Shown: in pieces, positions 16,265 through 24,809 of the stretch
Numbering within the stretch: the stretch's first letter is position 1
Layout: each line of letters starts with the position of its first letter
Source: Lachnospiraceae bacterium
GTDB lineage: Bacteria > Bacillota > Clostridia > Lachnospirales > Lachnospiraceae
Direction of reading: 5' to 3'
DNA: 64,000 bases
Assembly (NCBI GenBank): GCA_017434885.1
Contig: JAFSGE010000056.1
Span: forward strand, 235,004 to 299,003
Made by a program: the position numbers and the translations under genes
Notes under the pieces: model-generated
Told to the model about the DNA's origin: nothing
Database searches by the model: none
The model's input: the letters and a program-made list of their open reading frames with translations, nothing else

Positions 16265-16909
16265 TTACTCAGCAGCATCGGCAAGTTGTGTATCTTCTGC
16301 CTTAACCAGCTTAATTTCACAGTCCGTCACTTCAAAATCCGCCATCAGCTCATCATCTGCCGACTGGCTGTAAGTAACGGTATAAGTATTTTCTGCCAAA
16401 ATCATATAAGTAAGCTGCTGAATGGTATTTCCGTCTGCCGCATAAGAACTTTTTATCTTGTAGGCAGGCACGCCGTCCATGTCTACTCTTTCAAAAGATT
16501 CTACTGCAACAGAAACATCCCGCCCTTTTTCCTTGTAGGCAGCTTTCAGCGCTTCCTCATATTGTTGTTTTGTCAGATTTTCGGATACTTGTCCTTCTTC
16601 TCCTTCCGACATGGAATAATACACATTGGAAGAATCAAGGGGTGCCATGTGATGTACATACATATTCGGAATCTCATCAGAGGCATAGTAACCATTTGGA
16701 ATGACAACTGCACAATGCTTCACATCTTCGCGACCGGATTCCTCTTCCTTTTCTTTCAACGTAAACTCTTGCATCTCGACATATTCAATTGTCTGTTCTT
16801 CCGATTCCCTGATATCTGCGACCGTAATTACCTCTTCCCTGCAGCCGCAAAGTCCAAAAAATGCCACAGCTCCACAAAAAGCTGCAAACAGTAACTTCCG
16901 ATTTTTCAT
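16265..16909 (-). CDS. Lipoprotein of unknown function
   Basis: A 214-residue secreted lipoprotein: a basic start (MKNRK), a hydrophobic stretch and the lipobox LCGC with the lipidated cysteine at residue 23. The mature part begins with an acidic linker and then a compact domain of about 130 residues (VVIPNGYYASDEIPN, VPAYKIKSSYAADGN, LTYMILAENTYTVTYS), whose strand pattern recalls PsbP/DcrB-like domains; that resemblance is tentative. It stands alone, back to the infC promoter. Confidence 0.75.
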   Translation of the reverse strand: MKNRKLLFAAFCGAVAFFGLCGCREEVITVADIRESEEQTIEYVEMQEFTLKEKEEESGREDVKHCAVVIPNGYYASDEIPNMYVHHMAPLDSSNVYYSMSEGEEGQVSENLTKQQYEEALKAAYKEKGRDVSVAVESFERVDMDGVPAYKIKSSYAADGNTIQQLTYMILAENTYTVTYSQSADDELMADFEVTDCEIKLVKAEDTQLADAAE

Positions 16910-16995
16910 TGCTTAAACCTCAGTAATATATTGCAGGCATATACCCACATATACCATTTAAGCATATTCCCTTCTTTTATTCAAGAAAAAAATCA

Positions 16996-17028
16996 GGCAA
17001 CAATAAGATTCTCACTCTTACTGCTGCC
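16996..17028 (-). terminator. Terminator of the DUF1540 gene
   Basis: A 12-bp stem with two G-U pairs (16996-17007 with 17017-17028) is followed on the minus strand by TGATTTTTTT. Confidence 0.8.
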
Positions 17029-17053
17029 CGGTCATTTCTTCCTATAAAACTGT

Positions 17054-17368
17054 TTATTTTTCTTTAAAGGTAGCGCAGGATGTTTCTCTGCAGTCTGCAG
17101 CACCGCATCCTTTGATATCCACATGTTCCGCTACACATTTGTAATTACTGTTATATACACATTTTACTGCTTCACAATCAATGCTGATAACTTTGCTGGG
17201 ATGCTCAAGTGCACTGGTAAAACGGTCTGCTTTCTGCTCCAAAAAGCTTTCACAGCAGGTATCTGTTTCTTTTTCGGCGTGCTTACCGCCTACCATAATA
17301 TCACCCTTGCAGCAATACTTTTCCTTATTATACGCACAATTTTCAACGGTACAATTTAACTGAGCCAT
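17054..17368 (-). CDS. Cys-rich protein with two DUF1540 domains
   Basis: A 104-residue protein with two copies of the cysteine pattern of DUF1540 (around residues 6-45 and 64-104: CTVENCAYNKEKYC, CEAVKCVYNSNYKC, each with CC or C-x-C further on), which suggests metal binding or disulphides. The ATG at 17368 is ten bases after AAAGGAG; a TTG three codons earlier is too close to that site. The family is common in Firmicutes, often linked to sporulation or stress, with no known activity. Confidence 0.85.
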   Translation of the reverse strand: MAQLNCTVENCAYNKEKYCCKGDIMVGGKHAEKETDTCCESFLEQKADRFTSALEHPSKVISIDCEAVKCVYNSNYKCVAEHVDIKGCGAADCRETSCATFKEK

Positions 17369-17448
17369 GTTATCCAATCTCCTTTCTTGTTGGTATTAGA
17401 TAGTATGGCTCAATTTTTTTATTTTATTCAATCACTTATTTTATTCAA

Positions 17449-19425
17449 TTATTTCTTTTCTTCCACAACTTCAATCTTGCGGATTTCTTTGGTGCGGATT
17501 TCCTTGCAAATCTGCTCTGTAAATTCGGCAATAGGCTTCACACCTTCATCTCCCGCAAAACGGCTTCTTACAGAAACAGTTCCGTCAACCTCTTCCTGCT
17601 GGCCTACTACCAGCATATAAGGAACTTTATTTAATCTTGCTTCACGAATCTTGAAGCCAATCTTTTCGGAACGGTTATCAACCGTAACAAGTACACCGTT
17701 CTTCTTAAGTTCTGCTTTTACTTTTTCTGCGTATTCCTCATATTTTTCGGAAATAGGAAGCACGCGCACCTGTTCCGGACAAAGCCAGGTAGGGAACTTG
17801 CCTTCATATTTTTCAATCAGCCATGCCAGTGTTCTCTCATAACATCCCATAGAAGTTCTGTGGATGATATAAGGACGAACCTTGTCACCGTTCGCATCGA
17901 TATAATACATATCAAACTGTTCTGCAAGAAGAGCATCCCACTGAATGGTAATCATGGTATCTTCCTTACCGTATACATTCTTGGTATTGATATCAATCTT
18001 AGGTCCATAGAATGCAGCTTCACCTACATCCTCCACGAAAGGAATCTCCAGTTCATTCATGATATCACGCATATGCTGCTGTGTTTCTTCCCAAACGGAA
18101 GCTTCACCGATATATTTTGTTTTATTTTCAGGGTCCCATTTGGAAAGATGATAAGTTACATCTTCTTCTACACCCAAAGTCTGTAAGCAGTGTTTAGCCA
18201 GTGCCAGACATCCCTTAAACTCTTCTACCATTTGGTCAGGTCTTACAATTAAGTGACCCTCGGAAATGGTAAACTGACGCACTCTGGTAAGCCCATGCAT
18301 TTCACCGGAATCTTCATTTCTAAACAAAGTGGATGTCTCACCGTAACGAAGAGGCAGGTCTCTGTAAGAATGCTGGGTTGCCTTATATACATAATACTGG
18401 AAAGGACATGTCATGGGACGAAGTGCAAACACTTCCTTATCCACTTCTTCGTCACCCATTACAAACATACCTTCCTTGTAATGATCCCAGTGTCCGGAAA
18501 TCTTGTAAAGGTCGCTCTTTGCCATAAGAGGTGTCTTGGTTCTGATGTATCCCCATTCATTGTCTTCCAAGTCTTCAATCCATCTCTGCATGGTCTGAAT
18601 CATCTTGGCACCCTTCGGCATCAGAAGGGGAAGTCCCTGTCCGATTACATCAACGGTGGTAAATAATTCCATTTCGCGACCAAGCTTATTATGGTCACGA
18701 AGCTTGATATTTTCAAGATATTCAAGGTACTCGGCAAGTTCTTCTTTCTTATTGAAAGCTGTACCGTAAATTCTCTGCAGCATAGTCTTGTTGGAATCAC
18801 CTCTCCAGTAAGCACCAGAGGAAGAAGTCAGCTTAAATGCCTTAATTCCCTTGGTACTCATTAAATGAGGTCCTGCACAAAGATCTACAAACTCGCCCTG
18901 ACTGTAGAAGGAAATCACAGCATCTTCTGGTAAATCCTGAATCAGTTCTACCTTATAAGGCTCACCCTTTTCTTCCATAAATTTAATCGCTTCGTCTCTG
19001 GGAAGGGTAAATTTCTCTAATTTGTTTCCTTCTTTGATGATTTTCTTCATTTCTGCTTCAATTTTGTCAAGGTCTTCTCTTGAGAAGGACGCATGCTCAA
19101 AATCATAGTAATAACCTGTATCAATGGCAGGTCCGATTGCCAACTTTGCCTCAGGAAATACTCTCTTTACCGCTTCTGCAAGTACATGAGAGCAGGTATG
19201 TCTTACCACACGAAGTCCCTCCGGATCGTTTGCTGTTAAAATATTTAACGCACAATCCTTATCAACTACGGTACGAAGGTCAACCACTTCACCGTCCATT
19301 TCACCGGCACATGCCACTCTGGCAAGACCTTCGCTTAAGTCTGCTGCAATATCATAAACGCTCATAGCGCTGCCGTACTCTTTTACAGAGCCGTCTTTTA
19401 ATGTGATTTTCATATCAATCACCAT
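17449..19425 (-). CDS. thrS: Threonyl-tRNA synthetase
   Basis: A 658-residue class II synthetase that charges tRNA-Thr and edits mischarged serine. In order: TGS domain (1-65), the editing domain with HTCSHVLAEAVKRVFPEAK, the catalytic core (MTCPFQYYVYK, LPLRYGETSTLFRNE, RVRQFTISEGH) and the anticodon-binding domain. Length fits the family. It follows the C-GCAxxG-C-C gene by 12 bases, so no T-box leader lies directly ahead; I see none upstream of the operon either. A second ATG four codons in is an alternative start. Confidence 0.96.
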   Translation of the reverse strand: MVIDMKITLKDGSVKEYGSAMSVYDIAADLSEGLARVACAGEMDGEVVDLRTVVDKDCALNILTANDPEGLRVVRHTCSHVLAEAVKRVFPEAKLAIGPAIDTGYYYDFEHASFSREDLDKIEAEMKKIIKEGNKLEKFTLPRDEAIKFMEEKGEPYKVELIQDLPEDAVISFYSQGEFVDLCAGPHLMSTKGIKAFKLTSSSGAYWRGDSNKTMLQRIYGTAFNKKEELAEYLEYLENIKLRDHNKLGREMELFTTVDVIGQGLPLLMPKGAKMIQTMQRWIEDLEDNEWGYIRTKTPLMAKSDLYKISGHWDHYKEGMFVMGDEEVDKEVFALRPMTCPFQYYVYKATQHSYRDLPLRYGETSTLFRNEDSGEMHGLTRVRQFTISEGHLIVRPDQMVEEFKGCLALAKHCLQTLGVEEDVTYHLSKWDPENKTKYIGEASVWEETQQHMRDIMNELEIPFVEDVGEAAFYGPKIDINTKNVYGKEDTMITIQWDALLAEQFDMYYIDANGDKVRPYIIHRTSMGCYERTLAWLIEKYEGKFPTWLCPEQVRVLPISEKYEEYAEKVKAELKKNGVLVTVDNRSEKIGFKIREARLNKVPYMLVVGQQEEVDGTVSVRSRFAGDEGVKPIAEFTEQICKEIRTKEIRKIEVVEEKK

Positions 19426-19437
19426 GCCTTTCCTTTT

Positions 19438-19893
19438 TTATGCCATATCTTCCAAAAGCATCTCTTCTACAATTCCTGCTGCCGTAGCAACCAGCTTACT
19501 GCAAGGTCTTGAGTTATAATAACTGTCTGTCCTTTCTGATGGCTTTGCACTCTTCTCCATACCGTCAATACCAAGGAGTTCACGGCAAATGATGGTACCA
19601 TGCTTTTCTTTGAATTTATCTGCCATCTGTCTGGTCAGAAGGTAAATAGCTTCCTTTGCCTCTTCATTCTCAGGGTCGGTATTTCCATCTTTTAGTCCTG
19701 CCAAAAGTGCCATAGCAGATACCACGCCACACACCTCACGCATGCGCCCGATACCACCGCCCATAGAACTTGACATCTTAAGAGCCGTTTCCTTATCTAT
19801 CCCGAACAAATCGGCATAAGTTGCAAATACTGATTGGGCACAGTTATAACCTGATTCAAATGTTTTTACTGCTTCTTCTACTCTGCTTAACAT
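19438..19893 (-). CDS. C-GCAxxG-C-C family protein
   Basis: A 151-residue protein of the C-GCAxxG-C-C family, named for conserved cysteines: YNCAQSVFATYADLFG near the N-terminus, then MGGGIGRMREVCGVVSAMALL and, further on, CRELLG and CSKLVA. The cysteines suggest a redox or metal-binding role, but no reaction is established. It starts three bases after the SEC-C gene and leads into thrS, so the three genes form one operon. Confidence 0.85.
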   Translation of the reverse strand: MLSRVEEAVKTFESGYNCAQSVFATYADLFGIDKETALKMSSSMGGGIGRMREVCGVVSAMALLAGLKDGNTDPENEEAKEAIYLLTRQMADKFKEKHGTIICRELLGIDGMEKSAKPSERTDSYYNSRPCSKLVATAAGIVEEMLLEDMA

Positions 19894-19896
19894 AGA

Positions 19897-20400
<504 letters not shown>

Positions 20401-20479
20401 AATGTTATCCTCCTAATCCGCCTTGCGGATATTTTTCGTAAATAATAATTTGCCGCCTTTACGGGCATCATCTTTAGAT

Positions 20480-20508
20480 ATTATATATTACTTTACCCAA
20501 AAAGTAAA
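20480..20508 (-). promoter_or_regulatory. Promoter of the SEC-C/C-GCAxxG/thrS unit
   Basis: On the minus strand, -35 TTTACT (20508-20503), a 17-base spacer and -10 TATAAT (20485-20480). Confidence 0.7.
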
Positions 20509-20559
20509 TTTTTTTATCAAAAAGAAAAATTTTTGATTTTTTCTGTATGGAACAGGAAA

Positions 20560-20698
20560 TATCGGTTCATACTATGAATAAGTCAATGGACCCCCTCCTT
20601 TGACAGTGTGGGCATTACCACCGATACGGCAAGATAAATAAAATACTTATCCTCCCCTATATGAAAGCGGCGGTTCGCAGAGCGCACCGCCGTTTTCG
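20560..20698 (+). ncRNA. Possible structured RNA with C-rich loop and terminator
   Basis: The gap between 20509 and 20700 has no gene. On the plus strand it holds an outer stem TATCGGT/ACCGATA (20560-20566 with 20620-20626), an inner hairpin GTCAA/TTGAC (20582-20586 with 20600-20604) exposing CCCCCTCC (20591-20598), and a GC-rich hairpin at 20667-20693 followed by TTTTCGTTTT. The last hairpin also serves the ABC operon from the other side, but its T-run is better on the plus strand. I found no convincing plus-strand promoter, so this is a weak call. Confidence 0.3.
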
Positions 20699-20700
20699 TT

Positions 20701-22719
20701 TTACTGCATCTTTCTATTTTCTGCTTTTTTCATTAAAACTATTCCTGCCGCAAGACCAATGACACCTACTGCCACAAATCCTGCCATATCTAACGGGGCA
20801 TATTCCTCTTTCATCAGAACCGGCAAAATTTTACCGAAAGTATCAGGTTCCTTCATCTGTAACATCAGAAATGCATTATTAATAAAATGAAGTGTCATTC
20901 CGATATAAATACTTCCCGATTTATAAACTATGTAAGCAAAGCATGCGCCAAGCATAGCTGTAGGTATCAGCTTCACAAGACTCATGTGAAATGCACCGAA
21001 AATGATTGCAGAAATCAGAACCGCCCACTTCACATCATATTTATGCTTAAGTCCTCCGTACAAAAATCCGCGAAAGAAAATTTCCTCGCCCACAGCAGGC
21101 ATCAATGCCATCACAAGCACTATCAGTATCGTCGGCTGATCCATCAGCACCTCAAAAGATGCCGTTACATTTTCTGCACTGGCAGGAAGCAGCTTCGTCA
21201 AAATTCCGACTAACGCCATTTCCAGGGAAAATGCTCCCACATAGAGACAGATTCCCGCAAGAACAGTACCTTTTTTCGGTTTTTGCAGACTGAACAGTTT
21301 CTTGTAATCCGACTTCATATACCACACTACAACTACCGGCACGGCCAGAATCAAAAGTTGCTGTACAATCACACCGCCAAACGGGTTTCTCACCGTCACT
21401 GCTGTTCCCACATATAATACCAGAAGCAGGAGCACAACGATACTCATAATCATATCACCGGTTCCCGGAACAGTTCCTTTGGTAAACTCGGAACGCTTTT
21501 TAAAAATCTGAAAATTCTTAAATCCGTCATGGAACAAAATGTCTTCGCTGTCATACATCTTTGCAAGAATCCAGATAATAATTACACTGTACGCAAAGTT
21601 TACTGCAATGGTAACCGCTGCAAGGGAGAAGGAAAACTGCTGCGCCGCAATCTGCTTAATCAGCAGTGATGTATTTGCTATAGGTATCAATGCGGTTTTA
21701 TAATCTAAATTGGCAGTAGGAATCATACCCACCATAGATGCAAACATGATAATCAGCATTACCGCTGTACTGTAATTGTTTGCCTCCTTCATGCTCTTTG
21801 CAAATACACAGAAGCACATACAGATAGCCGTAATCAAAAGCGCTACGGTAACCATAGCCGCAAGCAGTACCGGCACCATGGAAAGAATCGTTGCAGCACT
21901 GATTCCCTGTAACTCTGCTGCCAGTTCCGTGGATACTGCAAACATCAAAAATACTACCGAGCCTCCCAGTGCCAAAAGGGATAACACTGCTGTCGCACAG
22001 GCAAAAAGTGCCACCGCAATATATTTACTCATAATCATTTGAAAATTAGATACAGGTAAGGTTAAAAGAGTTTCCAATGTTCCTCTCTCTTTTTCTCCTG
22101 TTGTCACATCCACTGCCGGATAAAAAGCACCCATCAGCACCGTTACAATCAACATCATACCGATACTGCCGCCGATACTCATACCCATGCTCTCCGACTC
22201 GCTGGCGGAGTCCACACTTTCCACTTCTACCGGTGTTAAAAATTCTTCTGTAAGACCCTCTCCTGCCAGTTTTTCTTTTAACAAGTCATCCTTATAGTAA
22301 GAAAGTAACTCTGTCACAGCGCTCTCTGCATAATTAGAATCCTGATTAGTGGAAGTATACGAAATTTCTACCTTAATATTTTCCCCTTCTTCTGCAGAAA
22401 CTGAAAGCCACACATCTGCCTGTGCCTCATCGTTTCTCTTCATCTGCTCAAAGGTGAGCTCGCATGCCAAATCTTCACTATGCTCTGCATATAATGCTTC
22501 CAGTGCCTCCACAACTTCTGCATCTGCCGCACTGCCTTCATACGCAACAGTATGTACTGCTTCCTCCTGAGACTGGATTACCATACTCATAATCAGTGAC
22601 ATACCTATCATAATGGTAGGGTACAACAAAAGCGGCACAACAACCATAATGATAAGTGTCTTTTTATCCCGAAGGATATCCATAATTTCCTTTTTAATTA
22701 ACGTTTTAAGCCTTTTCAT
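20701..22719 (-). CDS. ABC transporter permease fused to a CPBP intramembrane protease
   Basis: A 672-residue fusion. The N-terminal 410 residues are an ABC-2/NatB-type permease: one helix, a large outside domain (about 45-185), then five or more helices, with GEKERGTLETLLTLPVSN after the outer domain. The C-terminal 250 residues are a CPBP (Abi/CAAX-like) membrane protease domain with GEEIFFRGF, FGAFH and HFINN, the expected catalytic Glu, Arg, His and Asn. The ATG at 22719 follows GGGAGG by six bases. It overlaps the ATPase gene by 14 bases, so together they make one transporter. The cargo is unknown. Confidence 0.88.
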   Translation of the reverse strand: MKRLKTLIKKEIMDILRDKKTLIIMVVVPLLLYPTIMIGMSLIMSMVIQSQEEAVHTVAYEGSAADAEVVEALEALYAEHSEDLACELTFEQMKRNDEAQADVWLSVSAEEGENIKVEISYTSTNQDSNYAESAVTELLSYYKDDLLKEKLAGEGLTEEFLTPVEVESVDSASESESMGMSIGGSIGMMLIVTVLMGAFYPAVDVTTGEKERGTLETLLTLPVSNFQMIMSKYIAVALFACATAVLSLLALGGSVVFLMFAVSTELAAELQGISAATILSMVPVLLAAMVTVALLITAICMCFCVFAKSMKEANNYSTAVMLIIMFASMVGMIPTANLDYKTALIPIANTSLLIKQIAAQQFSFSLAAVTIAVNFAYSVIIIWILAKMYDSEDILFHDGFKNFQIFKKRSEFTKGTVPGTGDMIMSIVVLLLLVLYVGTAVTVRNPFGGVIVQQLLILAVPVVVVWYMKSDYKKLFSLQKPKKGTVLAGICLYVGAFSLEMALVGILTKLLPASAENVTASFEVLMDQPTILIVLVMALMPAVGEEIFFRGFLYGGLKHKYDVKWAVLISAIIFGAFHMSLVKLIPTAMLGACFAYIVYKSGSIYIGMTLHFINNAFLMLQMKEPDTFGKILPVLMKEEYAPLDMAGFVAVGVIGLAAGIVLMKKAENRKMQ

Positions 22720-23494
22720 TGTTATCCTCCCCAATGCTTTCCTTATAAATTTCATGGAATGCTTCCCGTAAATTAGAAGAATTTGTCTGCTCCATAAGCT
22801 GCGCAGGAGAACCCTGTGCTACAATTTTTCCACCACAAATCATATAAATACGGTCGCACAGCACCTGCGCCTCCTCCAGATAATGTGTGGAATAAAGCAC
22901 TGTCTTTCCCTTTTCCTTCTGTTCCTTCATAAAGCGGATAATGGCATCCGCACTTAAAATATCAAGTCCGAGTGTAGGTTCATCCAATATGTAAAGCATG
23001 GGGTCTGCCATCAGACATCTTGCAATGGAAGCCCTCTGTGTCTGTCCAGTGGACAATTTTTCGATTCTGTTATCTGCAAAAGCACTCATATCAAGCACAT
23101 CAATAATTTTCTCAATCCGCTCTGTGATTTCCTGCTTCGGATATTCATAAACCTCTCCCAAAAAAGTCAGATACTCTCTGATAGAAAAACGGGGATATAA
23201 TTTGGTGTTTCCCGACAAATAACCAATCGCTTCTTTTTTCTTTGTATTGTCCGTAATCTCTCTGCCGTCTGCATCCGCCAGCATTACCTGTCCCTCCGTA
23301 GGTGTCATCAATGCTCCCAGCATACGAAGCAGTGTCGTCTTGCCGGCACCGTTAGGTCCTAAAATTCCTACAATTTCCCCTTCCTTTGCCGTCAGCGAAA
23401 CATGGTCCACTGCCAAAAACTTTTCCTTTTTTGTTTTCTTTCCCTCTTTATAACTTTTTTCAAATTCTTTACACAAATTTTCTGCAATTATCAT
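22706..23494 (-). CDS. ABC transporter ATP-binding protein (NatA-like)
   Basis: A 262-residue ATPase with Walker A GPNGAGKTT, signature LSTGQ, Walker B LYILDEP and a switch histidine in YSTHYLEEAQ. The N-terminus and domain size match NatA, the ATPase of Na+ export systems and of antimicrobial-peptide exporters. It lies between DUF3169 and the permease-CPBP fusion in one operon. It supplies ATP-driven force for that permease. Confidence 0.93.
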   Translation of the reverse strand: MIIAENLCKEFEKSYKEGKKTKKEKFLAVDHVSLTAKEGEIVGILGPNGAGKTTLLRMLGALMTPTEGQVMLADADGREITDNTKKKEAIGYLSGNTKLYPRFSIREYLTFLGEVYEYPKQEITERIEKIIDVLDMSAFADNRIEKLSTGQTQRASIARCLMADPMLYILDEPTLGLDILSADAIIRFMKEQKEKGKTVLYSTHYLEEAQVLCDRIYMICGGKIVAQGSPAQLMEQTNSSNLREAFHEIYKESIGEDNNEKA

Positions 23495-23507
23495 ATTCTC
23501 TCTCCTG

Positions 23508-24317
23508 TTAGTTTCCCTTTCCGCTTTCTATCTGCATCGCCTTTACAGAATAAGAAATCACCGATGCAAGCCATATGATTCCCACCATACAGACCGGAAC
23601 AATTCCCACATCCCAAAGATGCATGGCAACCAGATTAAACATACACAAAATAATGCACACTATATTAGTAGATTTATAAGATGAAAAGGCAGCCTTGTAT
23701 ATCGCCTGTCTCTCTGCCTCATCACAGCTTTCAATCCATTTTTCCTGAAATTTAGAGTCATATACACTTCCCTTCTTTTCAGGATTGATTTCCTTCGTAA
23801 AGTTTACCAGCTTCTGCTGTCCAATCTGTACAATCAGCATGGATGCCACAAAACCAATGCCAAATATCACCAATTTCCCAATCTGTATTTCTATTTCTCC
23901 TTCTCCAAAACGGAATACTTCTCCGAATCCAATCACCATCACTATCATATATGCAACAGAATAAGTAGCCAAAACCGTTAGTGCAATGCTCAGGTTCTTT
24001 TCTATTTTTTCAATAACCTCTTCATTTTCCCCGTCCCACGCTTCATACATCTTTCTGCTCTTTCTGTATAACACCGTAACAATCACTGTTGCAAAAACAG
24101 CAAATACTGCATTGGCATAAAAGCTTCCTTCCCGGATGGCAAAAGACAACATTTCCGCTATGGCATTTGTAACATTTCCATCTTTAAGCCCTGCGGAAAA
24201 AAATCCGCATATACCTCCGCCCAAAAAACATGCAACTAAAATCCATATGTATTTCTTTCCTTGTTTTTTATCTTCTGCTTTTATTTTTTCTACCTGTTCT
24301 AATTTTTCTTTTTCCAC
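23508..24317 (-). CDS. DUF3169 family membrane protein
   Basis: A 269-residue membrane protein with a lysine-rich N-terminus, about six helices (WILVACFLGGGICGFFSAGL, ANAVFAVFATVIVTVLY and others) and the conserved middle segment KGSVYDSKFQEKWIESCDEAERQAIYKAA. The DUF3169 family is often found next to an XRE regulator and a NatA-like ABC transporter, as here. The role is unknown; a sensor or accessory subunit of the transporter is a guess from context. Confidence 0.8.
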   Translation of the reverse strand: MEKEKLEQVEKIKAEDKKQGKKYIWILVACFLGGGICGFFSAGLKDGNVTNAIAEMLSFAIREGSFYANAVFAVFATVIVTVLYRKSRKMYEAWDGENEEVIEKIEKNLSIALTVLATYSVAYMIVMVIGFGEVFRFGEGEIEIQIGKLVIFGIGFVASMLIVQIGQQKLVNFTKEINPEKKGSVYDSKFQEKWIESCDEAERQAIYKAAFSSYKSTNIVCIILCMFNLVAMHLWDVGIVPVCMVGIIWLASVISYSVKAMQIESGKGN

Positions 24318-24344
24318 AATCGTTTTCTCCTCGTCTTTTATTAT

Positions 24345-24548
24345 TTACTCTTCCTCATACTCAAATATGTCCTCAACTTTTGCGCCAAACACTTTGGCAA
24401 TCTTAAGGGCCAACGTAACCGACGGAGAATAATCTCCTCTCTCTATCTGGCTGATTGTCTGTCTGGACACCTCCACCAGCTTTCCCATCTCCTGTTGGTT
24501 CACACCAATCTTTGCTCTGTATTCTTTCAAATGATTATATAATGGCAC
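24345..24548 (-). CDS. XRE-family repressor of the ABC operon
   Basis: A 67-residue single-domain Cro/CI-type regulator (LKEYRAKIGVNQQEMGKLVE, VSRQTISQIERGDYSPSVTL). GTG at 24548 is chosen because GGAGG lies eight bases upstream; longer versions start inside the operators. It heads the DUF3169-ATPase-permease operon. Four palindromes of the form TGACAA-N6-TTGTCA cover its promoter and leader, so it almost certainly represses its own operon; that it is the protein binding them is inference. Confidence 0.88.
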   Translation of the reverse strand: MPLYNHLKEYRAKIGVNQQEMGKLVEVSRQTISQIERGDYSPSVTLALKIAKVFGAKVEDIFEYEEE

Positions 24549-24566
24549 ACTGTCCACCTCCTGTTC

Positions 24567-24669
24567 TGACAATTTAAATTGCCATTTTGACAATTATTTT
24601 TGTCCTTTTGACAAGTTTTCTTGTCATGCATCATAAGCATAGTATACATATGACAAGGAAAGTTGTCAA
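24567..24669 (-). promoter_or_regulatory. Promoter with four phased TGACAA-N6-TTGTCA operators
   Basis: Minus-strand promoter: -35 TTGACA (24669-24664), 17-base spacer, -10 TATACT (24646-24641). Four 18-bp palindromes lie at 24567-24584, 24588-24605, 24609-24626 and 24651-24668. The last two are perfect and the first two have one mismatch each. Starts are spaced 21, 21 and 42 bases, so all sit on the same face of the helix. The fourth fills the spacer and overlaps the -35; the other three lie in the leader, ahead of the ribosome site. Confidence 0.88.
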
Positions 24670-24761
24670 TACTTATTTTCAAAAATCTTTTTCGTTTGTG
24701 CAAGCGCCATTTCTACAATTAATGTATTGCAAAAAACCAATTTTTATAAGTATCATACAAA

Positions 24762-24787
24762 AAGGAGAGCTGTATTCAGCTCTCCTT
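24762..24787 (-). terminator. Terminator of the MCP-PilZ gene
   Basis: A perfect 11-bp stem AAGGAGAGCTG/CAGCTCTCCTT with a four-base loop, followed by five T on the minus strand. Confidence 0.88.
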
Positions 24788-24809
24788 CTAACCATATTAT
24801 ATTATGTAA

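Noticed and set aside
20573-20602. A nine-codon frame (ATG at 20573) as a leader peptide
   Set aside because: There is no ribosome site and the codons lie within the stems of the structured segment.
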